From contig NZ_MRDE01000057.1 in NCBI RefSeq assembly GCF_001968835.1, positions 1 through 49,077 of the forward strand: 49,077 nt of DNA. The letters run 5' to 3'. Below the pieces are notes generated by a model. The model was given only the letters and a program-made list of their open reading frames with translations, was not told the origin of the DNA and ran no database searches. The DNA comes from Tersicoccus phoenicis. GTDB taxonomy: Bacteria; Actinomycetota; Actinomycetes; Actinomycetales; Micrococcaceae. Of the stretch, positions 34,349-41,394 are shown one piece after another. Every line of letters begins with the position of its first letter. Positions within the stretch are counted from its first letter, which is position 1. The translations under genes and the position numbers were made by a program.

Positions 34349-34974
34349 ACGACGCTCCGCAGGAGATGACGACGCCGGCGGCGACCGCGGCGACGAGCGC
34401 CATGACCACCGGGCGGCTGGTTCCCACGCCCGGGCAGACCATCGGCCCGTTCTACGGCTACGCCCTGCCGTACGAGCGCGGCGACCAGCTGGCGGGCCCG
34501 CACCACCCGCGCGCTGTCCGGCTGCACGGCACCGTGTACGACGGAGCCGGCGACCCGATCCCCGACGCGTTGCTGGAGATCTGGCAGGCCGACGAGGACG
34601 GAACCGTACCCCGGGCGCCCGGTTCGCTGCGGCGTGACGGCTGGACCTTCACCGGTTTCGGCCGGGCCGCCGTCGACAACGCCGGCGACTACACGTTCAC
34701 CACGGTCAACCCCGGCCCCACCGAGGAGGGTGCCGCGCCGTTCATCGCCGTCACCCTGTTCGCCCGCGGCCTGCTCAACCGGCTCTTCACCCGGATCTAC
34801 CTGCCCGAGAACAGCGTCGCCCTCGAGTCGGACCCGCTGCTGGCCTCGATACCAGCGGACCGGCGCCCGACCCTGATCGCCGAGCGGGAGCCCGACGGCG
34901 GGCTGCGCTTCGACATCCGGCTGCAGGGTGATGGCGAAACGGTGTTCCTCGCCTTCCCGGGCATCGACCGGTGA
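34345..34974 (+). CDS. pcaG: Protocatechuate 3,4-dioxygenase alpha subunit
   Basis: A 209-residue partner of PcaH, with PTPGQTIGPFYGYAL at the N-terminus (after about 25 variable residues), the ALLEIWQAD strand and FTTVNPGP. It lacks the iron ligands, as expected for the alpha subunit, but shapes the active site. ATG overlaps the pcaH stop (ATGA); its own stop overlaps the pcaB start (GTGA), so translation is coupled. Confidence 0.95.
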   Translation: MNDAPQEMTTPAATAATSAMTTGRLVPTPGQTIGPFYGYALPYERGDQLAGPHHPRAVRLHGTVYDGAGDPIPDALLEIWQADEDGTVPRAPGSLRRDGWTFTGFGRAAVDNAGDYTFTTVNPGPTEEGAAPFIAVTLFARGLLNRLFTRIYLPENSVALESDPLLASIPADRRPTLIAEREPDGGLRFDIRLQGDGETVFLAFPGIDR

Positions 34975-36530
34975 GTGAGTCGCTGCTCTTCGCCCCCGGC
35001 ACGGCGGTGACCGCCGACGCAGCCGGAGACGCCGCGTTCGCCCAGGCGATGCTCGACGTCGAGGCGGCCTGGGTTCGCGCCCAGGCCGACCTCGGACTCG
35101 CTCCCGCCTACGCGGCCGACACGGTCGCCGCCGCTGCCACCGTCGGGAACCTCGACCTGACCGCGCTCGCCCGGGACGCGGAGCTGGGGGCCAACGCCCT
35201 GATCCCGCTGCTGGGCCAGCTCCGCCATGCCGTCAGCGCCGCCGACCCGAGCGCGGTCCGTTGGGTACACCGGGGCCTGACCAGCCAGGACGTCATCGAC
35301 ACGGCCTTGGTGCTCCTGATCCGGCGCGCCGCCGGCAACACGCTCGCCGACGCGGAGGCGGTGGCCGCGCATCTGCGCGACCTCGCCGTCGAGCACCGCG
35401 ACACCGCGATGGTCGGCCGTACCCTCACCCAGCACGCCGTGCCGTACACGTTCGGGCTGAAGACCGCGACCTGGCTGCAGGGCGTCGACACCGCGATCAG
35501 TGTGCTGCACGAGCGGACCGGCCGGCTGCCCGTGCAGTGCGGGGGCGCCAGTGGCACCCTGGCCGCGGTCGGCACCCTCGTCGTCGGCACCGGCGTCACC
35601 CCGCTCGAACTGGCCGGGCGATTCGCCGCTCGGCTCGGGCTGCGCCCCGCGGCCCCGTGGCACACCGCCCGGCTGCCCCTCGTCCAGGCGGCCGAGGGAT
35701 TCGCCCTGCTCTCGGACGCGCTGGGCAAACTCGCCACCGACGTCGTCCTGCTCAGCCGACCCGAGATCGCCGAACTCTCCGAACCGACCGCCCCCGGCCG
35801 CGGCGGCTCCTCCGCGATGCCACAGAAACGCAACCCCGTGCTCTCCGTGCTGATCCGCCGCACCGCCCTGACCGTCCCGCAGCTGATCGCGCAGCTGCAC
35901 CTGGCGGCGGCACTGGCCGACGACGAACGCCCCGACGGCGCCTGGCACAGCGAGTGGCCCGCGCTGGCCGCCCTGCTGCGACTGGTCCCGGCCGCAGCGG
36001 CGTCCGCGGCCGAGCTGACCGGCGGGTTGATCGTGCACGCGGACCGGATGCTGGCCACGCTCGAGGGCGCCTCGCCCGGGGTGCTCAGCGAGCGGATCAC
36101 CGCCGTCGCCGCCCCCCTGCTGGCCGACGACGCCGACGTGACCCGGGGAAAGGACCGGATCACGGCGATGATCGCCGAGGCCGGCAGGGAGGCAGCGTCC
36201 GGCCCCGCACCTGCGTCCGCCCCCGCACCCGCGTCCGGCCCCTTACCTGCGTCCGCCCCCGCACCCGCGTCCGGCCCCGTACCTGCGTCCGCCCCCGCAC
36301 GGCGGGCAGCGACCGCGCGGCTGCGCGCTGACCTGCGTGCCGCGATCCCCCCGGAGGCCCTGACCGACCCCGCCCTGGACCACCTGCTCGACTCCACCCG
36401 CTACCTGGGCTCCGCGGGCGACCTCGTCGACGGCATCGTCGCGGACAGCGCTGCGGCAGCACAGCGCCGCACCGCCGCCGACCCCCCCACCACGCCCGGG
36501 AGCCGCACCCCCGGAGAGGAGCACCCGTGA
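34971..36530 (+). CDS. pcaB: 3-Carboxy-cis,cis-muconate cycloisomerase
   Basis: A 519-residue member of the fumarase/aspartase superfamily with the signature GGSSAMPQKRNP (278-289). It converts 3-carboxymuconate to 4-carboxymuconolactone. The GTG start overlaps pcaG by 4 nt. The protein is longer than usual because residues 409-444 are a Pro/Ala/Ser tandem repeat (see 36195-36302) inserted between the catalytic body and a C-terminal helical segment, plus a disordered tail. The linker probably does not disturb the core. Confidence 0.93.
   Translation: MSESLLFAPGTAVTADAAGDAAFAQAMLDVEAAWVRAQADLGLAPAYAADTVAAAATVGNLDLTALARDAELGANALIPLLGQLRHAVSAADPSAVRWVHRGLTSQDVIDTALVLLIRRAAGNTLADAEAVAAHLRDLAVEHRDTAMVGRTLTQHAVPYTFGLKTATWLQGVDTAISVLHERTGRLPVQCGGASGTLAAVGTLVVGTGVTPLELAGRFAARLGLRPAAPWHTARLPLVQAAEGFALLSDALGKLATDVVLLSRPEIAELSEPTAPGRGGSSAMPQKRNPVLSVLIRRTALTVPQLIAQLHLAAALADDERPDGAWHSEWPALAALLRLVPAAAASAAELTGGLIVHADRMLATLEGASPGVLSERITAVAAPLLADDADVTRGKDRITAMIAEAGREAASGPAPASAPAPASGPLPASAPAPASGPVPASAPARRAATARLRADLRAAIPPEALTDPALDHLLDSTRYLGSAGDLVDGIVADSAAAAQRRTAADPPTTPGSRTPGEEHP
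36195..36302 (+). repeat. Three 36-bp tandem repeats inside pcaB
   Basis: Three near-identical 36-bp units (36195-36230, 36231-36266, 36267-36302), each made of two similar 18-bp halves, encode ASGPAPASAPAP-type dodecapeptides at residues 409-444. Units differ at two or so bases (GC, TT or GT at one spot), so the array looks recent. Confidence 0.9.
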
Positions 36531-37396
36531 CCGTTCCGCGGCTGACCGCCGTCGATTTCCGCCGACCCGCCGAGGCGGGCCGCACCCGCCCCCTCGTGCT
36601 GCTCGGTCCCTCCCTCGGCACCGCCGCCCAGCCGTTGTGGCAGCGCACCGCCGACCGGCTGGCCGACGACCTCGATCTGATCGCCTGGGACCTGCCCGGG
36701 CACGGCACCTCCGCCCCGCACGTCGAGCCGCTCAGCATGGCCGACCTGGCTGCGGCGGTCCTGGACCTGGTGGACCGGACGCTGCCCGGCGCCGACAGCC
36801 ACGGACCGGTGGGCTACGCCGGGGTCTCCGTCGGTGGGGCGGCCGGGCTGCAGCTGCTGCTGGACGCGCCCCACCGCTTCCACGCGGCCGCCATCCTCTG
36901 CTCCGGCGCGAGGATCGGCGACCCCACTGCCTGGCGCGAGCGGGCCGCGACGGTGCGGGCCGCCGGGACGCCGGTCATGGTCACCGGTTCGGCGCAGCGC
37001 TGGTTCGGGCCCGGTTTCCTGGCCCGGGAGGCGCCCACCGCGACCGCTCTGCTCAGCTCGCTGCAGCACGCCGACCGGTTCAGCTACGCGCGGGTGTGCG
37101 AGGCGCTGGCGGCGTTCGACGTGCGGGACCGGCTCGGGGAGATCACCACGCCGGTGCTCGCCGTGGCCGGCGCGGCCGACCAGGTGGCTCCCATCGGTCT
37201 GGCCCGGGAGGTCGCCGAGCGCGTCCGGGACGGCCGCGCCGTCGAGCTTCCCGGCGTCGCCCACCTGGCTCCCGCGGAGGATCCCGGCGCCACCGCGGCG
37301 CTGCTGCGGGACCTCTTCCTCACCCCGGCGGTCCCGTCCGGCAACCCCGGCGTCGCCGGAGCCGCCCAGAACGCGACAGGAGACGACGATGACTGA
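36527..37396 (+). CDS. pcaD: 3-Oxoadipate enol-lactonase
   Basis: A 289-residue alpha/beta hydrolase with nucleophile S101 in GVSVGG, D218 in AGAADQVAP and H246 in GVAHLAP. It opens beta-ketoadipate enol-lactone to beta-ketoadipate. GTG overlaps pcaB by 4 nt. In many actinomycetes PcaD is fused to PcaC as PcaL. Here the two are separate: pcaC starts in another frame inside the last codons, with its own ribosome site. Confidence 0.92.
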   Translation: MTVPRLTAVDFRRPAEAGRTRPLVLLGPSLGTAAQPLWQRTADRLADDLDLIAWDLPGHGTSAPHVEPLSMADLAAAVLDLVDRTLPGADSHGPVGYAGVSVGGAAGLQLLLDAPHRFHAAAILCSGARIGDPTAWRERAATVRAAGTPVMVTGSAQRWFGPGFLAREAPTATALLSSLQHADRFSYARVCEALAAFDVRDRLGEITTPVLAVAGAADQVAPIGLAREVAERVRDGRAVELPGVAHLAPAEDPGATAALLRDLFLTPAVPSGNPGVAGAAQNATGDDDD

Positions 37397-37874
37397 ACCC
37401 GACCCGGCAGCCGCCGAGACGACCCAACGGCAGGTCTACGACGCCGGCATGGCGGTGCGTCGCGAGGTGCTCGGCGACGCGCACGTGGACCGCGCGAACG
37501 CACGGGTCGACGACTTCACCGCCGACTTCCAGGACATGATCACCCGGTTCGCGTGGGGCACCATCTGGACCCGCCCGGGCCTGGACCGACGCAGCCGATC
37601 GATGATCACCCTCACGGCCATGATCGCGGGCGGCCACACGGAGGAACTCGCGATGCACGTCCGGGCGGCCCTGACCAACGGGCTGACCCGCGACGAGATC
37701 AAGGAGGTGCTGCTGCAGAGCGCCGTCTACTGCAGTGTGCCGTCCGCCAACTCGGCGTTCGCCACGGCCCAGCGGGTCTTCGCCGACCTCGACCGCGCCG
37801 ACCTCGACCGCGCCGACCTCGACCGCGCCGACCTCGACCGCGCCGACCTTGACCGGCAGCGGCCCTCCCCCTAG
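37389..37874 (+). CDS. pcaC: 4-Carboxymuconolactone decarboxylase
   Basis: A 161-residue protein of the CMD/AhpD family: RFAWGTIWTRPGLDRRSRSMITL and GGHTEELAMHVRAALTNG, then EVLLQSAVYCSVPSANSAF. It decarboxylates 4-carboxymuconolactone to the enol-lactone used by PcaD. ATG at 37389 overlaps pcaD by 8 nt and has AGGAG 6 nt upstream. The C-terminus is a pentapeptide repeat, DLDRA, with no counterpart that I know in the family. It is the last gene before the second operator. Confidence 0.93.
   Translation: MTEPDPAAAETTQRQVYDAGMAVRREVLGDAHVDRANARVDDFTADFQDMITRFAWGTIWTRPGLDRRSRSMITLTAMIAGGHTEELAMHVRAALTNGLTRDEIKEVLLQSAVYCSVPSANSAFATAQRVFADLDRADLDRADLDRADLDRADLDRQRPSP
37785..37859 (+). repeat. 15-bp tandem repeat at the pcaC 3' end
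   Basis: Four exact copies of GACCTCGACCGCGCC (37785-37844) and a degraded fifth (37845-37859) encode the DLDRA repeats. Exact identity suggests recent slippage. Confidence 0.9.
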
Positions 37875-37877
37875 GGT

Positions 37878-37911
37878 GTTCATATAACGCACATCCGTTC
37901 GTATCACGAAC
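37878..37911 (+). promoter_or_regulatory. Paired 15-bp palindromes, predicted IclR operator of pcaFIJR
   Basis: GTTCATATAACGCAC (37878-37892) and the exact palindrome GTTCGTATCACGAAC (37897-37911) start 19 bp apart; one more GTTCG half follows at 37919. The first site contains TATAAC (37883-37888), a likely -10 box, so a bound regulator would cover it. The pair ends 27 bp before pcaF. Confidence 0.7.
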
Positions 37912-37938
37912 GATTCCGGTTCGGCAGAACGGAGCCCC

Positions 37939-39123
37939 ATGTCCCAGGCCTACGTCTACGACGCCGTGCGCACGCCGTTCGGCCGCTTCGCCGGCGCGCT
38001 GGCCCCGGTCCGGCCGGACGATCTCGCCGCCGTCGTCGTCGGCGCCCTGCTCGACCGCACCCCGGGGCTGGACGGCGCGATGGTCGAGGAGGTGATCCTC
38101 GGTAACGCCAACGGCGCCGGCGAGGAGAACCGGAACGTGGCCCGGATGGCGGTGCTGCTCGCGGGTCTGCCCGTCTCCGTGCCCGGCACCACGGTCAACC
38201 GGCTGTGCGGCTCCAGCCTGGACGCGGCGATGATCGGCTCCCGGCAGATCGAGACCGGTGACGCCGACCTGGTCCTGACCGGCGGCGTCGAGTCGATGAG
38301 CCGCGCCCCCTGGGTGCTGCCCAAGACCGAGAAGCCCTACCCGGCCGGTGACCTCGGCCTGGCCTCGACCACCCTCGGCTGGCGCCTGGTCAACCCGAAC
38401 ATGCCGCCGGAGTGGACGGTCTCCCTCGGGGAGGCCAACGAACAGTTGTGCGAGAAGCACGACATCAGCCGCGCGCGACAGGACGAGTTCGCCCACCGGT
38501 CCCACCAGCTCGCCGACGCCGCGTGGTCCCAAGGCTTCTACGAGGCCCTGACCGTGCGGGTGCCCGGCACCGATCTCGCCCGCGACGAGTCGATCCGGGC
38601 CGGCAGCACCCTGGAGCAGCTCGGCGGTCTGCGTACCGTGTTCCGTCCCGACGGCACCATCACCGCCGGCAACGCCTCCCCGCTGAACGACGGCGCGTCC
38701 GCGGTGCTGCTCGGCAGCGAGGCCGCCGGCGAGCGGATCGGGGCCCGGCCCCGTGCCCGGATCATCGGTCGCGCTGCGCACGCCCTGGACCCCCGCGACT
38801 TCGGCTTCGCCCCGGTCGAGGCCGCCGACCGGGCACTCGCCCGCGCCGGACTCGACTGGTCACAGATCGGCGCGGTCGAACTCAACGAGGCCTTCGCCGT
38901 CCAGTCGCTCGCCTGTGTGCAGGCGTGGGGGATCGACGAGGACATCGTCAACGCCCGCGGCGGCGCCATCGCCATCGGCCACCCGCTCGGCGCGTCAGGG
39001 GGCCGCATCCTCGGCACCCTGGTCGCCCGGCTGGAGGAGACCGGGCAGCGCTACGGTGTCGCCGCCATCTGCATCGGCGTCGGCCAGGGACTCGCCGTCG
39101 TCCTCGAGAACGTCACCGCATGA
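37939..39123 (+). CDS. pcaF: 3-Oxoadipyl-CoA thiolase
   Basis: A 394-residue thiolase with C90 (VNRLCGSSLDA), H348 (IAIGHPLGASGGR) and C378 (ICIGVGQG). The LCGSSLDA and ICIGVGQG forms match beta-ketoadipyl-CoA thiolases. It cleaves 3-oxoadipyl-CoA into succinyl-CoA and acetyl-CoA, ending the pathway. It opens a second transcription unit (pcaFIJR) with its own operator and GGAG ribosome site. Confidence 0.94.
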   Translation: MSQAYVYDAVRTPFGRFAGALAPVRPDDLAAVVVGALLDRTPGLDGAMVEEVILGNANGAGEENRNVARMAVLLAGLPVSVPGTTVNRLCGSSLDAAMIGSRQIETGDADLVLTGGVESMSRAPWVLPKTEKPYPAGDLGLASTTLGWRLVNPNMPPEWTVSLGEANEQLCEKHDISRARQDEFAHRSHQLADAAWSQGFYEALTVRVPGTDLARDESIRAGSTLEQLGGLRTVFRPDGTITAGNASPLNDGASAVLLGSEAAGERIGARPRARIIGRAAHALDPRDFGFAPVEAADRALARAGLDWSQIGAVELNEAFAVQSLACVQAWGIDEDIVNARGGAIAIGHPLGASGGRILGTLVARLEETGQRYGVAAICIGVGQGLAVVLENVTA

Positions 39124-39163
39124 GCATGGCCGGGACCGAGAACCGAGAACAGGAGCCCACGAC

Positions 39164-39871
39164 GTGCTGACCATCGCAGCCGACCCGGACGAGGCCGTCG
39201 CCCCGATCAAGGACGGCGACACCGTGCTGATCGGCGGCTTCGGCACGGCCGGCCAGCCCATGGAGTTGATCGACGCCGTCCGCCGCACCGGGGTGAAGGA
39301 CCTGACCGTGGTGAACAACAACGCCGGCAACGGCGAGCAGGGCCTGGCCGCGTTGCTCGCCGCCGGGCAGGTGCGCAAGATCATCTGTTCCTTCCCGCGG
39401 CAGTCCGACTCGCAGATCTTCGACGGCCTGTACCGGGCGGGGAAGATCGAGCTGGAGCTGGTCCCGCAGGGCAACCTCGCCGAGCGGATCCGCGCCGCCG
39501 GCGCTGGCATCGGCGCGTTCTTCACCCCGACCGGCGCGGGTACCCCGCTGGCCGAGGGCAAGGAGACCCGGGAGATCAACGGTCGGCTGCAGGTGCTCGA
39601 GTACCCGATCGCCGGGGACATCGCCCTGGTCAAGGCCCTCACCGCGGACCAGCGGGGCAACCTGGTGTACCGGAAGACCGCCCGGAACTTCGGACCGATC
39701 ATGGCCGCCGCCGCGACGACGTCCGTCGTACAGGTCAGCGACCTGGTCGAGATCGGGCAGCTCGACCCCGAGGTGATCGTGACCCCGGGCATCTACGTCG
39801 ACCGGGTGGTCCGTGTCGGCCACGCCGTGGCCGCCGGCACGGAGGCGCCCAGCACAGGGGAGGGGCAGTGA
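39164..39871 (+). CDS. pcaI: 3-Oxoadipate CoA-transferase subunit A
   Basis: A 235-residue class I CoA-transferase alpha subunit with the CoA-binding GGFGTAGQP (24-32) and TPTGAGTPLAEGKE. With PcaJ it moves CoA from succinyl-CoA to beta-ketoadipate. GTG start at 39164, AGGAG 8 nt upstream. The stop overlaps the pcaJ ATG. Confidence 0.94.
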   Translation: MLTIAADPDEAVAPIKDGDTVLIGGFGTAGQPMELIDAVRRTGVKDLTVVNNNAGNGEQGLAALLAAGQVRKIICSFPRQSDSQIFDGLYRAGKIELELVPQGNLAERIRAAGAGIGAFFTPTGAGTPLAEGKETREINGRLQVLEYPIAGDIALVKALTADQRGNLVYRKTARNFGPIMAAAATTSVVQVSDLVEIGQLDPEVIVTPGIYVDRVVRVGHAVAAGTEAPSTGEGQ

Positions 39872-40554
39872 TGACCCGGAACGGTATCGACAGCGAGGCG
39901 GGCACGAGCGGCGAGCCGCTGACCCGGGACCGGATGGCCGCGATCGTCGCGGCCGACATCCCGCACGGCGCGTACGTCAACCTCGGCATCGGACAGCCGA
40001 CCAGGGTCGCCGATCATCTCGGCCACGACTCGGGAGTGTTCCTGCACACCGAGAACGGGATGCTCGGGATGGGCCCGGCCGCCACGGGCGACGACGTCGA
40101 CCCCGACCTGATCAACGCCGGCAAGATCCCGGTCACCGAACTGCCGGGCGCCTCCTACTTCCACCACGCCGACTCCTTCGCCATGATGCGCGGCGGGCAC
40201 CTCGACGTGTGCGTCCTCGGCGCCTTCCAGGTCTCCGTGACCGGGGACCTGGCCAACTGGCACACCGGGGCCCCGGACGCCATCCCGGCCGTCGGCGGCG
40301 CCATGGACCTGGCGCCCGGCGCCCGCGACGTGTTCGTCATGATGAACCTGCTCACCCGGGATGGCGCGAGCAAACTGGTCCGGACCTGCACCTATCCGCT
40401 CACCGGGGTGGGCTGCGTCAGCCGGGTCTACACCGAGTACGCGGTGTTCCTGATCACCGGTGCCGGAGTGCGGGTCCGGCAGACCTTCGGTGCGAGCTTC
40501 GCGGACGTGCAGCGGATGGTCGGTCTCGATCTGCTCGACGGGACGGCCCGGTGA
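39871..40554 (+). CDS. pcaJ: 3-Oxoadipate CoA-transferase subunit B
   Basis: A 227-residue beta subunit. E61 in HTENGMLGMGP is the catalytic glutamate that forms the CoA thioester; YVNLGIGQPTRV and MNLLTRDGASKLVRTCTYPLT are also diagnostic. The start is ATG at 39871 (a GTG three bases earlier is equally placed). It overlaps pcaI and pcaR by one base each. Confidence 0.94.
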   Translation: MTRNGIDSEAGTSGEPLTRDRMAAIVAADIPHGAYVNLGIGQPTRVADHLGHDSGVFLHTENGMLGMGPAATGDDVDPDLINAGKIPVTELPGASYFHHADSFAMMRGGHLDVCVLGAFQVSVTGDLANWHTGAPDAIPAVGGAMDLAPGARDVFVMMNLLTRDGASKLVRTCTYPLTGVGCVSRVYTEYAVFLITGAGVRVRQTFGASFADVQRMVGLDLLDGTAR

Positions 40555-41375
40555 TGAGCGCCGACCGGGACGACGTCCCGCCGATGCCGCCCGGAGACCA
40601 GTTCGTCCAGTCGCTGGCCCGCGGGCTCGAGGTGATCCGTGCCTTCGACGCGCAGCACCACGAACTCTCCCTCTCCGACGTCGCCCGCCGTACCGGCCTG
40701 ACCCGGGCCACAGCCCGCCGGTTCCTGCTCACCCTGGTCGGGCTCGGCTACGTCCGCACCGACGGGCGGCTGTTCCGGTTGACGCCCCAGATACTCCGGC
40801 TCGGTCACGCCTATCTCTCGTCCATGGGACTGACCGACATCGCCCAGCCGCACCTGGAGGCGCTGTCCGCACAGCTGGGGGAGTCGACGTCCGCCTCCGT
40901 GCTCGACGGCGCGGAGATCGTCTACGTCGCGCGCGTCGCCACCCGCCGGCTGATGATGGTCGGGATCAGCGTGGGTACCCGCTTCCCGGCGTACGCGACG
41001 TCGATGGGCCGTGTCCTGCTCGCCGCCCAGCCGCCGACCGCGCTGCCGGAGATCCTCGACCAGCTGAACCCGACCGCCTTGACCGCGCGCACCCTCACCG
41101 ACCGGGCCGCCCTGCTGCGCGAGATCGACCGGGTTCGCCGCCAGGGCTACGCCGTCGTCGACCAGGAACTGGAGATGGGCCTGCGGTCCGTCGCCGCACC
41201 GGTTCGCGGGGCGTCCGGTGACGTGGTGGCGGCCGTCAACGTCTCCATGTCCGCGTTGCGCACGCCGGCCCCGACCCCGGGTGGCCCCCTGCTGGAAGGA
41301 CTGCTCGGCGCCGCCGCCGCCATCTCCGCCGATCTGCGCACCGCCGGTCGCGGCGCGGAGCCGGCCGCGCCGTGA
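40554..41375 (+). CDS. pcaR: IclR-family regulator PcaR-like
   Basis: A 273-residue IclR protein: winged helix at about 18-80 (SLARGLEVIRAFDAQHHELS, then ARRTGLTRATARRFLLTL) and an effector domain with VGTRFPAYATSMGRVLLA, typical of Pca-type members (PcaR, PcaU, CatR). Co-transcribed with pcaFIJ through one-base overlaps, it is the best candidate for binding the paired palindromes. Whether it activates or represses cannot be read here; the overlap with -10 boxes suggests repression at pcaF. Confidence 0.9.
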   Translation: MSADRDDVPPMPPGDQFVQSLARGLEVIRAFDAQHHELSLSDVARRTGLTRATARRFLLTLVGLGYVRTDGRLFRLTPQILRLGHAYLSSMGLTDIAQPHLEALSAQLGESTSASVLDGAEIVYVARVATRRLMMVGISVGTRFPAYATSMGRVLLAAQPPTALPEILDQLNPTALTARTLTDRAALLREIDRVRRQGYAVVDQELEMGLRSVAAPVRGASGDVVAAVNVSMSALRTPAPTPGGPLLEGLLGAAAAISADLRTAGRGAEPAAP

Positions 41376-41394
41376 CCGGTGCCACAATGGAATC

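Noticed and set aside
36195-36302. Frameshift or assembly error in pcaB
   Set aside because: Unit length is a multiple of three, the frame is kept and the downstream C-terminal segment and pcaD overlap are intact.
37849-37854. TTGACC as -35 of pcaF
   Set aside because: It is 28 nt from the TATAAC box, too far, and it lies inside the pcaC repeat.
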